Assembly (NCBI RefSeq): GCF_000010725.1
Contig: NC_013855.1
Coordinates: 1,039,501 to 1,103,500, forward strand
DNA from: Azospirillum sp. B510
Lineage (GTDB): Bacteria; Pseudomonadota; Alphaproteobacteria; Azospirillales; Azospirillaceae
DNA length: 64,000 nucleotides
Reading direction: 5' to 3'
Shown: positions 1 through 8,687 of the stretch, piece by piece
Position numbering within the stretch: the stretch's first letter is position 1
Layout: the number at the start of each line of letters is the position of its first letter
Position numbers and translations under genes: made by a program
Notes under the pieces: generated by a model
What the model saw: the letters and a program-made list of their open reading frames with translations, nothing else
Databases searched by the model: none
Told to the model about the DNA's origin: nothing

Positions 1-683
1 TCGCCACCGGCGACCTCGTCGATGCCGGCCATGCCGAGGAGTATGAGCGGCTGCTCGGCCTGCTGCGCCCGCTCGACATCCCGCTCTTCGCGGTGCCCGG
101 CAACCATGACGAGCGCGCCGGCCTCGCCCGCGCCTTCCCCGATCTGGCGGCGCGGGTCGGCGGCGGCCGCTTCTTCCACTACACGGTGGAGGACTGGCCG
201 ATCCGCCTGATCGCCATGGACACCGTGCTGCCGGGCTCCGGCGCCGGCGAAGTCTGCGCCGAACGGCTCGACTGGCTCGACGCCCGGCTGGCGGAACAGC
301 CGGAGCGTCCGACCATCATCTTCCAGCACCATCCGCCCTTTGACACCGGCATCGGCCATATGGACCGGCTGGGGTTGAGCGGCTCCGCCGAGATGGCCGC
401 GGTGGTCCGCCGTCATCCGCAGGTGGAGCGGGTGCTCTGCGGCCATCTGCACCGGCCGATCCAGGTGCGCTGGGCCGGCACCATCGCCTCCACCGCCCCC
501 TCCACCGCGCATCAGGTGGCGCTCGACCTGCGCGACGACGCGCCGTCGGCCTTCGTGATGGAGCCGCCCGGCTACCAGATCCACATGTGGCGGGCCGACA
601 CCGGCGTCGTCAGCCACACCGCGGTGATCGGCGCCTATGACGGCCCCTATCCCTTCTTCAAGGACGGAAAGCTGATCGATTGA
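1..683 (+). CDS. Class III metallophosphodiesterase (CpdA/GpdQ-like), 5' end missing
   Basis: The open frame enters from the left edge of the window, so the N-terminus is missing. It reads ATGDLVDAG and then GNHDE, the second and third metal-binding motifs of calcineurin-like phosphoesterases. Further on come FQHHPP and CGHLHRP, which supply the remaining histidine ligands. Enzymes of this type hydrolyse phosphodiesters such as cyclic AMP or glycerophosphodiesters using two metal ions. The next two genes encode an ABC binding protein and permease of the iron/2-aminoethylphosphonate type. I infer that the enzyme cleaves a phosphodiester brought in by that transporter, but the substrate cannot be read from the sequence. 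Confidence 0.85.
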   Translation, partial: ATGDLVDAGHAEEYERLLGLLRPLDIPLFAVPGNHDERAGLARAFPDLAARVGGGRFFHYTVEDWPIRLIAMDTVLPGSGAGEVCAERLDWLDARLAEQPERPTIIFQHHPPFDTGIGHMDRLGLSGSAEMAAVVRRHPQVERVLCGHLHRPIQVRWAGTIASTAPSTAHQVALDLRDDAPSAFVMEPPGYQIHMWRADTGVVSHTAVIGAYDGPYPFFKDGKLID

Positions 684-764
684 CCCGGTCATGCGGGTCG
701 CTGTCACGCGCCTGTCATGGGCTTGGCGTAAGACAGGGCTCCCGGTCCAACGGAGATGACAGAG

Positions 765-1766
765 ATGAAGGCGTTGCTCGCCACCCTCGCCACGGTGCTG
801 ACGCTGGCGCTCGGCCCCGCCGCCATTTCCGGGGCCGCGCAGGCCGATGGCGCCACCGGCAAGCTGGTGCTCTACACCTCGCAGCTGGAGCCGGACGCCC
901 GCCAGACGGTGGAGGCCTTCAAGGCGAAGAACCCCGGCGTCGAGGTGGAATGGATCCGCAACGGCACCACCGAGCTGATGAACAAGCTGCGCGCCGAATT
1001 CACCGCCGGGGCGCCGCAGCCCGACCTGCTGCTGATCGCCGACGCGGTGACGATGGAATCGCTGAAGGCGGAGAAGCGGCTGCAACCCTATGACGGCGCC
1101 CCGGTGGCGGGCTACCGCCCCGGCACCCATGACCCGCAGGGCTATTGGTTCGGCACCAAGCTGATCACCACCGGCATCGTCTACAACACCGCCGCCCCGA
1201 TGAAGCCGGTCTCCTGGCAGGATCTGCTGAAGCCGGAGGCCAAGGGCAGCACGGTGATGCCGAGCCCGCTCTATTCCGGCGCCGCCGCCATCCATATGGC
1301 GGCGATCAAGGCGCAGCCGTCGCTCGGCCTGGCCTATTACGAGGCGTTGCAGCGCAACGGCACCACCGCGGCCAAGGGCAATGGCGGCATCCTGAAGGAT
1401 GTCGCCGGTGGGGCGAAGCTCTACGGCATGGTCGTCGATTACCTGCCGATCCGCGAGCATCTGAAGGGCGCCCCCGTCGCCTTCGTCTTTCCCAAGGAGG
1501 GCGTCAGTGCGGTCAGCGAGCCGGTGGCGATCCTCGGCACGGCGAAGAACCCGGCGGCGGCCAAGGCCTTCATCGACTTCCTGCTGAGCCGCGAGGGGCA
1601 GGAGCTGGCCTCGGCCCAGGGCTTCCTGCCGGCGCTGCCGGGGGTGAACCCGCCGCCGGGCTTCCCCGATCCGGCGTCCATCACCCTGCTGCCCTACGAC
1701 CCCGCCAAGGCGCTGGCCGAGGACGACGCCAACAAGCGCGCCTTCGCCGACCTGTTCGGCGGGTGA
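765..1766 (+). CDS. ABC transporter periplasmic binding protein (family 1)
   Basis: A 333-residue extracellular solute-binding protein with an N-terminal signal peptide of about 27 residues ending at AQA. The mature protein begins with a LVLYTSQL strand and continues through AGAPQPDLLLIAD, typical of binding proteins for Fe(III), 2-aminoethylphosphonate and related ligands. I place the start at ATG 765 because GGAG lies 9 bases upstream; an in-frame ATG at 756 has no such site. It follows a phosphodiesterase gene and precedes a two-domain permease, separated by a long GC-rich repeat. No ATPase is visible downstream, so it may lie upstream of the window. The ligand is uncertain; a phosphorus compound is favoured by context only. 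Confidence 0.85.
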   Translation: MKALLATLATVLTLALGPAAISGAAQADGATGKLVLYTSQLEPDARQTVEAFKAKNPGVEVEWIRNGTTELMNKLRAEFTAGAPQPDLLLIADAVTMESLKAEKRLQPYDGAPVAGYRPGTHDPQGYWFGTKLITTGIVYNTAAPMKPVSWQDLLKPEAKGSTVMPSPLYSGAAAIHMAAIKAQPSLGLAYYEALQRNGTTAAKGNGGILKDVAGGAKLYGMVVDYLPIREHLKGAPVAFVFPKEGVSAVSEPVAILGTAKNPAAAKAFIDFLLSREGQELASAQGFLPALPGVNPPPGFPDPASITLLPYDPAKALAEDDANKRAFADLFGG

Positions 1767-1784
1767 GTGGGATGACGCGAAACA

Positions 1785-2022
1785 TCCCTCTCCCGCCCCG
1801 GGAGAGGGCGTGTAGCCGACGGCCGCAGGCCGGACGAACACCGAAGGTGATCGTAGGCGGAGCGCTGTCGTGAGACTTGCGAACGACTGTGGGGCCCATG
1901 CAGAGCATGGGAAGGGTGAGGGATGGTCCAAGAATCCATCCGCTTCCGGTTCCTTGAATCACCCCTCACCCTCCCCACGCCTCTGGCGCGGGTCCCCTCC
2001 CTCTCCCGCGACGGGAGAGGGC
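1785..2022. repeat. GC-rich dispersed stem-loop repeat, copy 1 (binding protein/permease junction)
   Basis: The stretch opens with an inverted repeat, CCCTCTCCC (1786-1794) and GGGAGAGGG (1800-1808). It ends with another, CCCTCTCCC (1999-2007) and GGGAGAGGG (2013-2021). Between them, GGGAAGGGTGAGG near 1910 pairs with the CACCCCTCACCCTCCCC stretch near 1969. The part from about 1900 to 2022 closely matches 49297-49423, and a third related element lies at 32584-32700. All three sit between a binding-protein gene and a permease gene. Confidence 0.85.
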
Positions 2023-3657
2023 CTTTACCTTCTCCTCGGCCTGCTGGTTCTTCTGCCCGTCCTGCGCCTGCTGTGGGAGGCCGGTGACGCGACGGTGCTC
2101 GCCCGCGTGCTGAACTCCCCCGCGACGTGGCGGGCCACCACCAACAGCCTCGCCATCGCCGCCGGGGCCACGCTGGCCGCCGCCCTGATCGGCGGCCCCT
2201 TCGCCCTGCTGGTCGGGTTGACGAACCTGCGCGCCCGCACGGCGATGAGCTTCGCCCTGATCCTGCCGCTGATGATCCCGCCGCAGATCGTGGCGATGGC
2301 CTGGACCCATCTCGCCGGATCCGGCAGCCCGATCCTGAAGCCGCTCGGCCTCGCCCCGCCGGTCGGAACGGCGAACCCGGCGCAGTCGTCCGCCGGCATG
2401 ATCCTGGTGATGGGGATCGAACATGCGCCGCTGGTCTTCCTCGCCCTGCGCGCGGCGCTGCGCGCCATTCCCGGCGATGTGCTGGAGGCGGCGCGGGCGT
2501 CGGGGGCCGGGCCGTGGCGGGCGGTGCGCGGCGTGGTGCTGCCGCTCTGCCTGCCGGGGCTGGTCGCCGGCCTCGCCATGGCCTTCGTCGCGGCGCTCGG
2601 GAATTTCGGGGTGCCTGCCCTGCTGGGCGTACCCGCCGGCATTCCGATGCTGCCGACGCTGATCTACCGCCGGCTGGCGGGTTTCGGGCCGTCGGCCCTG
2701 CCCGAGGTGGCGGTGCTGGCGGCGGTGATCGGCCTCGTCGCCTGCCTGGGCATCGCCCTCCAGACCATCCTCCAGGCCCGCATCGCCAGCCGCCTGCCCG
2801 GCGGCGCCCGGCCGCTGGCGGCGGTGCCGCTCGGCCCGGCCCGCGCGCCGGTGGAACTGCTGGCCTGGGGCGTGCTGGCGCTGATGGTCGCCGCCCCGCT
2901 GGCGGCGCTGCTGGCGACCAGCCTCGTCAGCGTCTATGGCCTGCCCATCGGGCTCGGCACCCTGACGCTGGCCCATTACCGCGAGGTTCTGGCGCTCGAT
3001 CAGGTCGGCCGCGCCTTTTCCAATTCGATGCTGCTGTCGGGAGCGGCGGCGGCGCTGCTCGCCCTGCTGGCGGTGCCGCTGGCCCATGCCATGGCGCTGA
3101 CCGGCAAGACCGGGCGGATCGCGCTGGCGGTCGGGGTGCTGGTGGAACTGCCGCACGCCGTGCCGGGGGTGGTGCTGGGCATCGGCTGCATCCTGCTGTT
3201 CCTCAAGCCGCTGCCGGGGCTGGGCATCGGCCTGTACGGCACGCTGTGGATCATCCTGGCGGCCTATCTGGTCCGCTTCCTGCCGCTGGCCCTGCGCCCG
3301 GTGCAGGCCGCCTGCGCGGCGCTCGATCCGATGGTCGAGGAGGCGGCCCGCGCGCTGGGCGCCGGGCCGCTGCGCCGGCTGGCGACGGTGGTGGCGCCGC
3401 TGGTCGCCCCGGCGGCGGCGGCCGGCGGGCTGCTGGTGTTCCTGACCTGCTTCAACGAGCTGACCGTCTCCATCCTGCTATGGTCGCAGGGGCGCGAGAC
3501 GCTGGGCGTCGTCGTCTATGCGCTGGAGGAGGGCGGCAGCCCGACGCTGGGGGCGGCACTGGGCGTCGTCGCCATCCTGGTCGTGCTGGCCGCCATGCTC
3601 GCCGCCGGGCTGCTCGGCCGCCGCCTGCCGCCGGGCGTGCTGCCCTGGCGGGGATGA
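1870..3657 (+). CDS. Two-domain ABC permease (ThiP/FbpB type)
   Basis: A fused inner-membrane permease with two copies of the binding-protein-dependent transport fold, about twelve membrane segments in all. EAARASGAGPWRAVRGVVLP, around residues 206-225, and EEAARALGAGPLRRLATVV in the second half are the EAA loops that contact the ATPase. The first membrane helix begins right after the repeat, at about residue 52. Only a GTG at 1870, inside the repeat, opens the frame, with GGCGGAG upstream; no ATG lies between it and the helix. Roughly 50 N-terminal residues would therefore be repeat-derived. The real start may instead be a CTG or TTG near 2040. It works with the upstream binding protein. Confidence 0.8.
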   Translation: MRLANDCGAHAEHGKGEGWSKNPSASGSLNHPSPSPRLWRGSPPSPATGEGLYLLLGLLVLLPVLRLLWEAGDATVLARVLNSPATWRATTNSLAIAAGATLAAALIGGPFALLVGLTNLRARTAMSFALILPLMIPPQIVAMAWTHLAGSGSPILKPLGLAPPVGTANPAQSSAGMILVMGIEHAPLVFLALRAALRAIPGDVLEAARASGAGPWRAVRGVVLPLCLPGLVAGLAMAFVAALGNFGVPALLGVPAGIPMLPTLIYRRLAGFGPSALPEVAVLAAVIGLVACLGIALQTILQARIASRLPGGARPLAAVPLGPARAPVELLAWGVLALMVAAPLAALLATSLVSVYGLPIGLGTLTLAHYREVLALDQVGRAFSNSMLLSGAAAALLALLAVPLAHAMALTGKTGRIALAVGVLVELPHAVPGVVLGIGCILLFLKPLPGLGIGLYGTLWIILAAYLVRFLPLALRPVQAACAALDPMVEEAARALGAGPLRRLATVVAPLVAPAAAAGGLLVFLTCFNELTVSILLWSQGRETLGVVVYALEEGGSPTLGAALGVVAILVVLAAMLAAGLLGRRLPPGVLPWRG

Positions 3658-3676
3658 CGGGGACCGCGAACCGGCG

Positions 3677-4693
3677 TCAGTCCGGCAGACCCGCCGCCTT
3701 GCGCACCGCCTCCAGCACGGTCAGCACGTCGCGCGCCTGCTCGGCGGTCACCGGCAACGGCGCGCCGTCGAGGATGGCCGCCGCGACGCCCCGGTAGAAG
3801 GCGGGATAGTCGCCGGGGATGGTCGCCACCCGCCGCTCCGTCCCGTCGGCCCGGACCAGCAGGGCATGGTTCTCCGGATCATCCCGGCCCCAGCCCGGCT
3901 CCGTCGGCATCCGGCCGGCGCGCAGAGCCTCCTCCTGTCCATCCATGCCATGCTTGAGGAAGCTGCCGCCGTCGCCATGCAGCTGGAAACGCGGCCCCGG
4001 CCGACACACCACGGTTCCGCAATGCAGGATGGCCCGCATCGGCCCATAGCCCAGCACGATATGGAACCAATCGTCGACCCGCGCGTCCGGCCGCTGGGCG
4101 CCGACATCGGCGAGGATGCGGTCGGGCATGCCGAACAGGGTCAGCGCCTGATCGATCAGATGGGCGCCGAGATCGAACAGCACACCCGACCCGGCCAGCG
4201 TCTGTTCGCGCCAGCCCTGCTTGATCTGTGGGCGGAAGCGGTCGTAATGCGCCTCGTAATGATAGGGCCGGCCGATCTCCCCCGTCTCCAGGCAGGCGCG
4301 CAGGGTGAGGAAATCATTGTCCCAGCGCCGGTTGTGGAAGACGGTCAGCAGCCGGCCCTGCCGCTCGGCAAGCCCGATCAGCCCATCGGCCTCCGCGGCG
4401 GTGGTCGCCATCGGCTTGTCGAGCACCACATGCTTGCCGGCCAGCAGCGCCGCGCGGGCCAGCGGGGCGTGGCTGGTGTTGGGGGTGGCGATCACCACGA
4501 GGTCGATGGCCGGGTCGGCGATCACCGCCTCCACCGTCGTCGCCTGCGCCCCCGGTACGCCGCGGCGGATGTCGTCGGTGCGCGAACTGGCGACCGCCGT
4601 CAAACGCAGGCGCGGTTCGCCGAGGATCAGCGGCGCGTGGAACACCGACCCGGCAAGGCCGAAGCCGAGCAGACCGACCGACAGGCTTTTCAT
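3677..4693 (-). CDS. Gfo/Idh/MocA family oxidoreductase
   Basis: A 338-residue NAD(P)-dependent oxidoreductase. The N-terminus carries the dinucleotide-binding GLLGFGLAGS turn, followed by VIATPNTSH and the HVVLDKPMATT motif whose lysine is characteristic of this family. The start at 4693 is supported by AGGAAGAGGA about 8 bases upstream; the frame stays open further upstream but without family similarity. The gene diverges from the glucose-type importer operon and shares its regulatory region, so it may oxidise a sugar or inositol derivative taken up by that importer. The exact substrate is unknown. Its 3' end faces the upstream permease gene with only 19 bases between. Confidence 0.88.
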   Translation of the reverse strand: MKSLSVGLLGFGLAGSVFHAPLILGEPRLRLTAVASSRTDDIRRGVPGAQATTVEAVIADPAIDLVVIATPNTSHAPLARAALLAGKHVVLDKPMATTAAEADGLIGLAERQGRLLTVFHNRRWDNDFLTLRACLETGEIGRPYHYEAHYDRFRPQIKQGWREQTLAGSGVLFDLGAHLIDQALTLFGMPDRILADVGAQRPDARVDDWFHIVLGYGPMRAILHCGTVVCRPGPRFQLHGDGGSFLKHGMDGQEEALRAGRMPTEPGWGRDDPENHALLVRADGTERRVATIPGDYPAFYRGVAAAILDGAPLPVTAEQARDVLTVLEAVRKAAGLPD

Positions 4694-4745
4694 CGTCGCG
4701 TATCCTCTTCCTGGTTCCTGGCGACCTGGGCCGGGCCGACCCCAG

Positions 4746-4830
4746 TGTAACGGTTGCGTAACAACGCGGGAGCCGGGAAAGCGCCGCGTTACCAAATTGT
4801 CCGCCCCATCCATCATCGGCGGCGTACAGT
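4746..4830 (+). promoter_or_regulatory. Shared importer regulatory element, copy A (likely GltR-type sites plus promoter)
   Basis: TGTAACGGTTGCGTAACA (4746-4763) contains GTAAC twice with 11-base phasing, the tandem half-site layout used by OmpR-family regulators. GTTACCAAAT follows at 4788 and a TACAGT hexamer at 4825 could be the -10 box. The same parts with the same spacing (42 and 37 bases) recur at 11018-11102. No good -35 box is seen, as expected if an activator is needed. Confidence 0.7.
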
Positions 4831-4908
4831 GACCGCCAAGCGGACGGCCGCTCGGGGAACAATTCCACCGCAGCGGCGCAACAGCAACCCGTCACGGGAG
4901 GGAACCAC

Positions 4909-4980
4909 ATGCGCGACCTGCATCCGTGTGCGACGCCGGCCCCAAATCGGTCCCGCAAGCCGGCGAGACCCGCACCATGA
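4909..4980 (+). CDS. Short upstream ORF (23 aa) coupled to the permease start
   Basis: ATG 4909 is preceded by GGGAGGGA with good spacing, a better ribosome site than that of the permease behind it. The 23-codon frame begins MRDLHPC and is rich in Pro, Arg and Ala. Its TGA overlaps the permease ATG as ATGA. I read it as a leader peptide that delivers ribosomes to the permease start. No family is recognised, and the frame could be chance apart from its ribosome site and overlap. Confidence 0.5.
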   Translation: MRDLHPCATPAPNRSRKPARPAP

Positions 4981-5939
4981 CCTTGCAGAACTCATCCTAC
5001 CGGCCCGCCGCCGGGGAGGCGGGGGCCGCTCCCGGCAGCGCCGCGCGGCCGCAGGCGGGCGGGCTGCGCGCCCTGGCGCAGCGGCATCTGTCGAAGCTGG
5101 TGGTCGCCCCGTCCTTCGCGGCGATCCTGCTGTTCGTCTACGGCTTCATCGTCTGGACGGTCTATATCAGCTTCACCAACTCCAGGATGCTGCCGTCCTA
5201 CGATCTGGTCGGCGCCGACGCCTTCGCCAAGCTGTGGCGGATCGAGCGCTGGTATGTCGCCATCGAGAATCTGCTGATCTTCGGCGGGCTGTTCATCGGC
5301 GTCAGCCTGGTCATCGGCATCCTGCTGGCGGTGCTGCTCGACCAGCGCATCCGTGGCGAAGGGGTGTTGCGCACCATCTATCTCTACCCGATGGCGCTCA
5401 GCTTCATCGTCACCGGCACCGCCTGGAAATGGATCCTCAATCCCGGCATCGGCATCCAGCAATTCGTCCGCGACCTCGGCTTTCCCGGCTTCACCTTCGA
5501 CTGGATCGTCCAGCAGGACACCGCCGTCTACACGCTGGTGATCGCCGCGGTCTGGCAAAGCTCCGGCTTCGTGATGGCGCTGTTCCTGGCGGCCCTGCGC
5601 GGTGTCGATCAGGAGATCATCAAGGCGGCCTATCTCGACGGCGCCAGCCTGCCGCGCATCTATTGGGGCATCGTCCTGCCGTCGATCCGGCCGGTGTTCA
5701 TGAGCGCCTTCGTCATCCTCGCCCACCTCGCGGTCAAGAGCTACGACCTCGTCGTCGCGCTGACCGGCGGCGGTCCCGGCTACGCGTCGGACCTGCCGGC
5801 GACCTTCATGTACGAGATGACCTTCCGCCGCAACCAGATCGCCATCGGCTCGGCCAGCGCGCTGATGATGCTGGCGACCGTGGTGGCGATCATCGTGCCC
5901 TACCTCTATTCCGAACTGAAGGGAGGCAAGCGTGTCTAG
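4977..5939 (+). CDS. gtsB: Glucose-type sugar ABC permease 1
   Basis: A 320-residue MalF-type inner-membrane permease with about six membrane helices. The stretch SKLVVAPSFAAILLFVYGF followed by FTNSRMLPSYDLVG is characteristic of the GtsB branch of Pseudomonas glucose/mannose importers. An EAA loop is visible as IIKAAYLDGASLPRIYWGIV. I place the start at ATG 4977, overlapping the stop of a short upstream ORF; an earlier in-frame GTG at 4926 has no ribosome site. The gene overlaps the next permease by 8 bases. The cognate binding protein is encoded separately at 11189, next to the two-component system. Confidence 0.85.
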   Translation: MTLQNSSYRPAAGEAGAAPGSAARPQAGGLRALAQRHLSKLVVAPSFAAILLFVYGFIVWTVYISFTNSRMLPSYDLVGADAFAKLWRIERWYVAIENLLIFGGLFIGVSLVIGILLAVLLDQRIRGEGVLRTIYLYPMALSFIVTGTAWKWILNPGIGIQQFVRDLGFPGFTFDWIVQQDTAVYTLVIAAVWQSSGFVMALFLAALRGVDQEIIKAAYLDGASLPRIYWGIVLPSIRPVFMSAFVILAHLAVKSYDLVVALTGGGPGYASDLPATFMYEMTFRRNQIAIGSASALMMLATVVAIIVPYLYSELKGGKRV

Positions 5940-6822
5940 CCTGACCTCCGCCCTGCCGCCGGCGCAGGGCACCGGCGCCCGCCTCGCCCGCTGGGGGCTG
6001 TACCTGATCCTCCTGCTGTTCGCGGCCTATTACCTGCTGCCGCTGCTGCTGATGATCACCACATCGTTCAAGAGCCCGGAGGAGATCCGCACCGGGTCGT
6101 TGCTGTCGCTGCCGCGCGACTTCAGCCTGGATGCCTGGAGCTATGCCTGGAACCGCGCCTGCATCGGCGCCGACTGCCGCGGCATGGCGCCCTATTTCCT
6201 CAACTCCATCGTCATCGTCGGGCCGGCGGTGGTCATCTCGACCCTGTTCGGGGCGCTGAACGGCTACGCCCTGACCAAGTGGCGCTTCCGCGGCGCCAAC
6301 ATCGTCTTCGGCATGATCCTGTTCGGCAGCTTCCTGCCCTCGCAGGTGATCCTGCTGCCGATGGCGCAGACGCTGGGCTTCCTCGGGCTGGCCGGCAGCG
6401 CCGGCGGACTGATCCTCGTGCATGTGGTGTATGGCCTCGCCTTCACCACTTTGTTCTTCCGCAATTACTATGTCAGCATCCCGGATGATCTGGTGAAGGC
6501 CGCGACCATCGACGGCGCCGGCTTCTTCCAGATCTTCACCAGGATCATGCTGCCGCTGTCGCTGCCGATCCTGGTGGTGACGATCATCTGGCAGTTCACC
6601 CAGATCTGGAACGACTTCCTGTTCGGGGCGTCCTTCGCGGCGGGCGGCGCCCAGCCGGTGACGGTCGCGCTGAACAACCTCGTCAACACCACCACCGGCG
6701 TGAAGCAGTACAACGTCGACATGGCGGCGGCGATGATCGCCGGCCTGCCCACCCTCGTCGTCTATGTGCTCGCCGGCAAATACTTCATCCGCGGTCTGAC
6801 CGCCGGCTCCGTCAAGGGGTGA
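5932..6822 (+). CDS. gtsC: Glucose-type sugar ABC permease 2
   Basis: A 296-residue MalG-type permease with about six membrane helices that pairs with the preceding permease. The EAA loop reads DDLVKAATIDGAGFFQIFTRI, and the protein ends in YFIRGLTAGSVKG, the usual MalG-like C-terminus. It starts with GTG at 5932, inside the end of the upstream gene, behind AGGGAGG at about 6 bases, so it is translationally coupled. The insertion around residue 75 (CIGADCRG) is typical of GtsC-type permeases. The ATPase gene follows after 7 bases. Confidence 0.85.
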   Translation: MSSLTSALPPAQGTGARLARWGLYLILLLFAAYYLLPLLLMITTSFKSPEEIRTGSLLSLPRDFSLDAWSYAWNRACIGADCRGMAPYFLNSIVIVGPAVVISTLFGALNGYALTKWRFRGANIVFGMILFGSFLPSQVILLPMAQTLGFLGLAGSAGGLILVHVVYGLAFTTLFFRNYYVSIPDDLVKAATIDGAGFFQIFTRIMLPLSLPILVVTIIWQFTQIWNDFLFGASFAAGGAQPVTVALNNLVNTTTGVKQYNVDMAAAMIAGLPTLVVYVLAGKYFIRGLTAGSVKG

Positions 6823-6829
6823 TCTTCCG

Positions 6830-7939
<1,110 letters not shown>

Positions 7940-7977
7940 GCGGCCCATCCGTGAGTTCGGGTCACAAGTGATGGTGC

Positions 7978-8007
7978 GGGAGAGGCGGTTTCCGGGTCGC
8001 CTCTTCC
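7978..8007 (+). terminator. Possible terminator hairpin after the sugar permease operon
   Basis: GGGAGAGGCG (7978-7987) pairs with CGCCTCTTCC (7998-8007) around a 10-base loop, with one G-T pair. It lies between the end of the ATPase gene and the convergent ccdB gene. There is no run of T behind it, so efficient intrinsic termination is doubtful. Confidence 0.4.
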
Positions 8008-8051
8008 GCCTTATGTCCGCATCCAAAAGTAATGAATTGCGGCGGATCGGC

Positions 8052-8348
8052 TCAGGCGCCAATCAGCATGTCCAAAGCGGCGACGATGGCCGTGTCCTCA
8101 GCCAGCAAGTTACCGACTTGAGCGCCTAGCTCCGAAAGCGTCACCGCGCCAGCGAACTGAGTGACCATCACATGCGGCCGACCTTCGACGGAGAACACCG
8201 GATTGAGGCGCGCAGCCGGTAGCGGAGCCATTTCAGGTGGCAGCGGCGGAGCAACAAAGCGCGTGTTCAAGTCACGCAGGATGTCGGCCTGAAGGTCCAG
8301 CAGATAGCCCGGCCCATCCAACCGGCGATGAATGTCGAAACGAGCCAT
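8052..8348 (-). CDS. ccdB: CcdB-like toxin
   Basis: A 98-residue protein beginning MARFDIHRRL. It contains the CcdB pattern of a strand-rich core with LNPVFSVEGRPHVMVTQFAG and a C-terminal amphipathic helix. CcdB family toxins poison DNA gyrase. The C-terminal residues ALDMLIGA replace the WGI end of plasmid CcdB, the part that matters for gyrase poisoning, so toxicity is not certain. Its ATG overlaps the stop of the antitoxin gene as ATGA, the normal ccdAB arrangement. The pair lies between the sugar ATPase gene and the sensor kinase gene. Confidence 0.75.
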   Translation of the reverse strand: MARFDIHRRLDGPGYLLDLQADILRDLNTRFVAPPLPPEMAPLPAARLNPVFSVEGRPHVMVTQFAGAVTLSELGAQVGNLLAEDTAIVAALDMLIGA

Positions 8349-8626
8349 CAGTACGGCCGGCTCTTCGCCAGCGGAAGGCCGTGTGCCTCGACATAGGCAT
8401 TGGATGACTGGATGGCCTCCCGATTCTCCTCCAGCCATTGCCTGTCGCGCAGTTCGGCGATCTGCTGCGCCAATCCGCGTTCGCAGGCGCGCGACACGTT
8501 GATGCCGAGGGTCTTCGCCTGCTCCAGCAAATCGCTGTTGAGACTTACGTTCGTCGCCCGCCGCGGCGCGGACACATCGAAGGAATAGCGCTCGCCGGCC
8601 ACCAAAGCCTCCATGACAATGCGCAT
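8348..8626 (-). CDS. ccdA: CcdA-like antitoxin
   Basis: A protein of 92 residues (88 if started at the in-frame ATG 8614). RRATNVSLNSDLLEQAKTLG forms the ribbon-helix-helix DNA-binding part, and the acidic stretch after RQWLEENREAIQSSNAYVEAHG is the segment that wraps the toxin in this family. Antitoxins of this type neutralise CcdB and repress their own operon. No strong ribosome site is seen for either ATG, so the exact start is open. Confidence 0.8.
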   Translation of the reverse strand: MRIVMEALVAGERYSFDVSAPRRATNVSLNSDLLEQAKTLGINVSRACERGLAQQIAELRDRQWLEENREAIQSSNAYVEAHGLPLAKSRPY

Positions 8627-8687
8627 GAAGGATGCGCATGAGCGAGATGCAAATCAAGCCGCAACCACTCCAACGCAACCGGCACGC

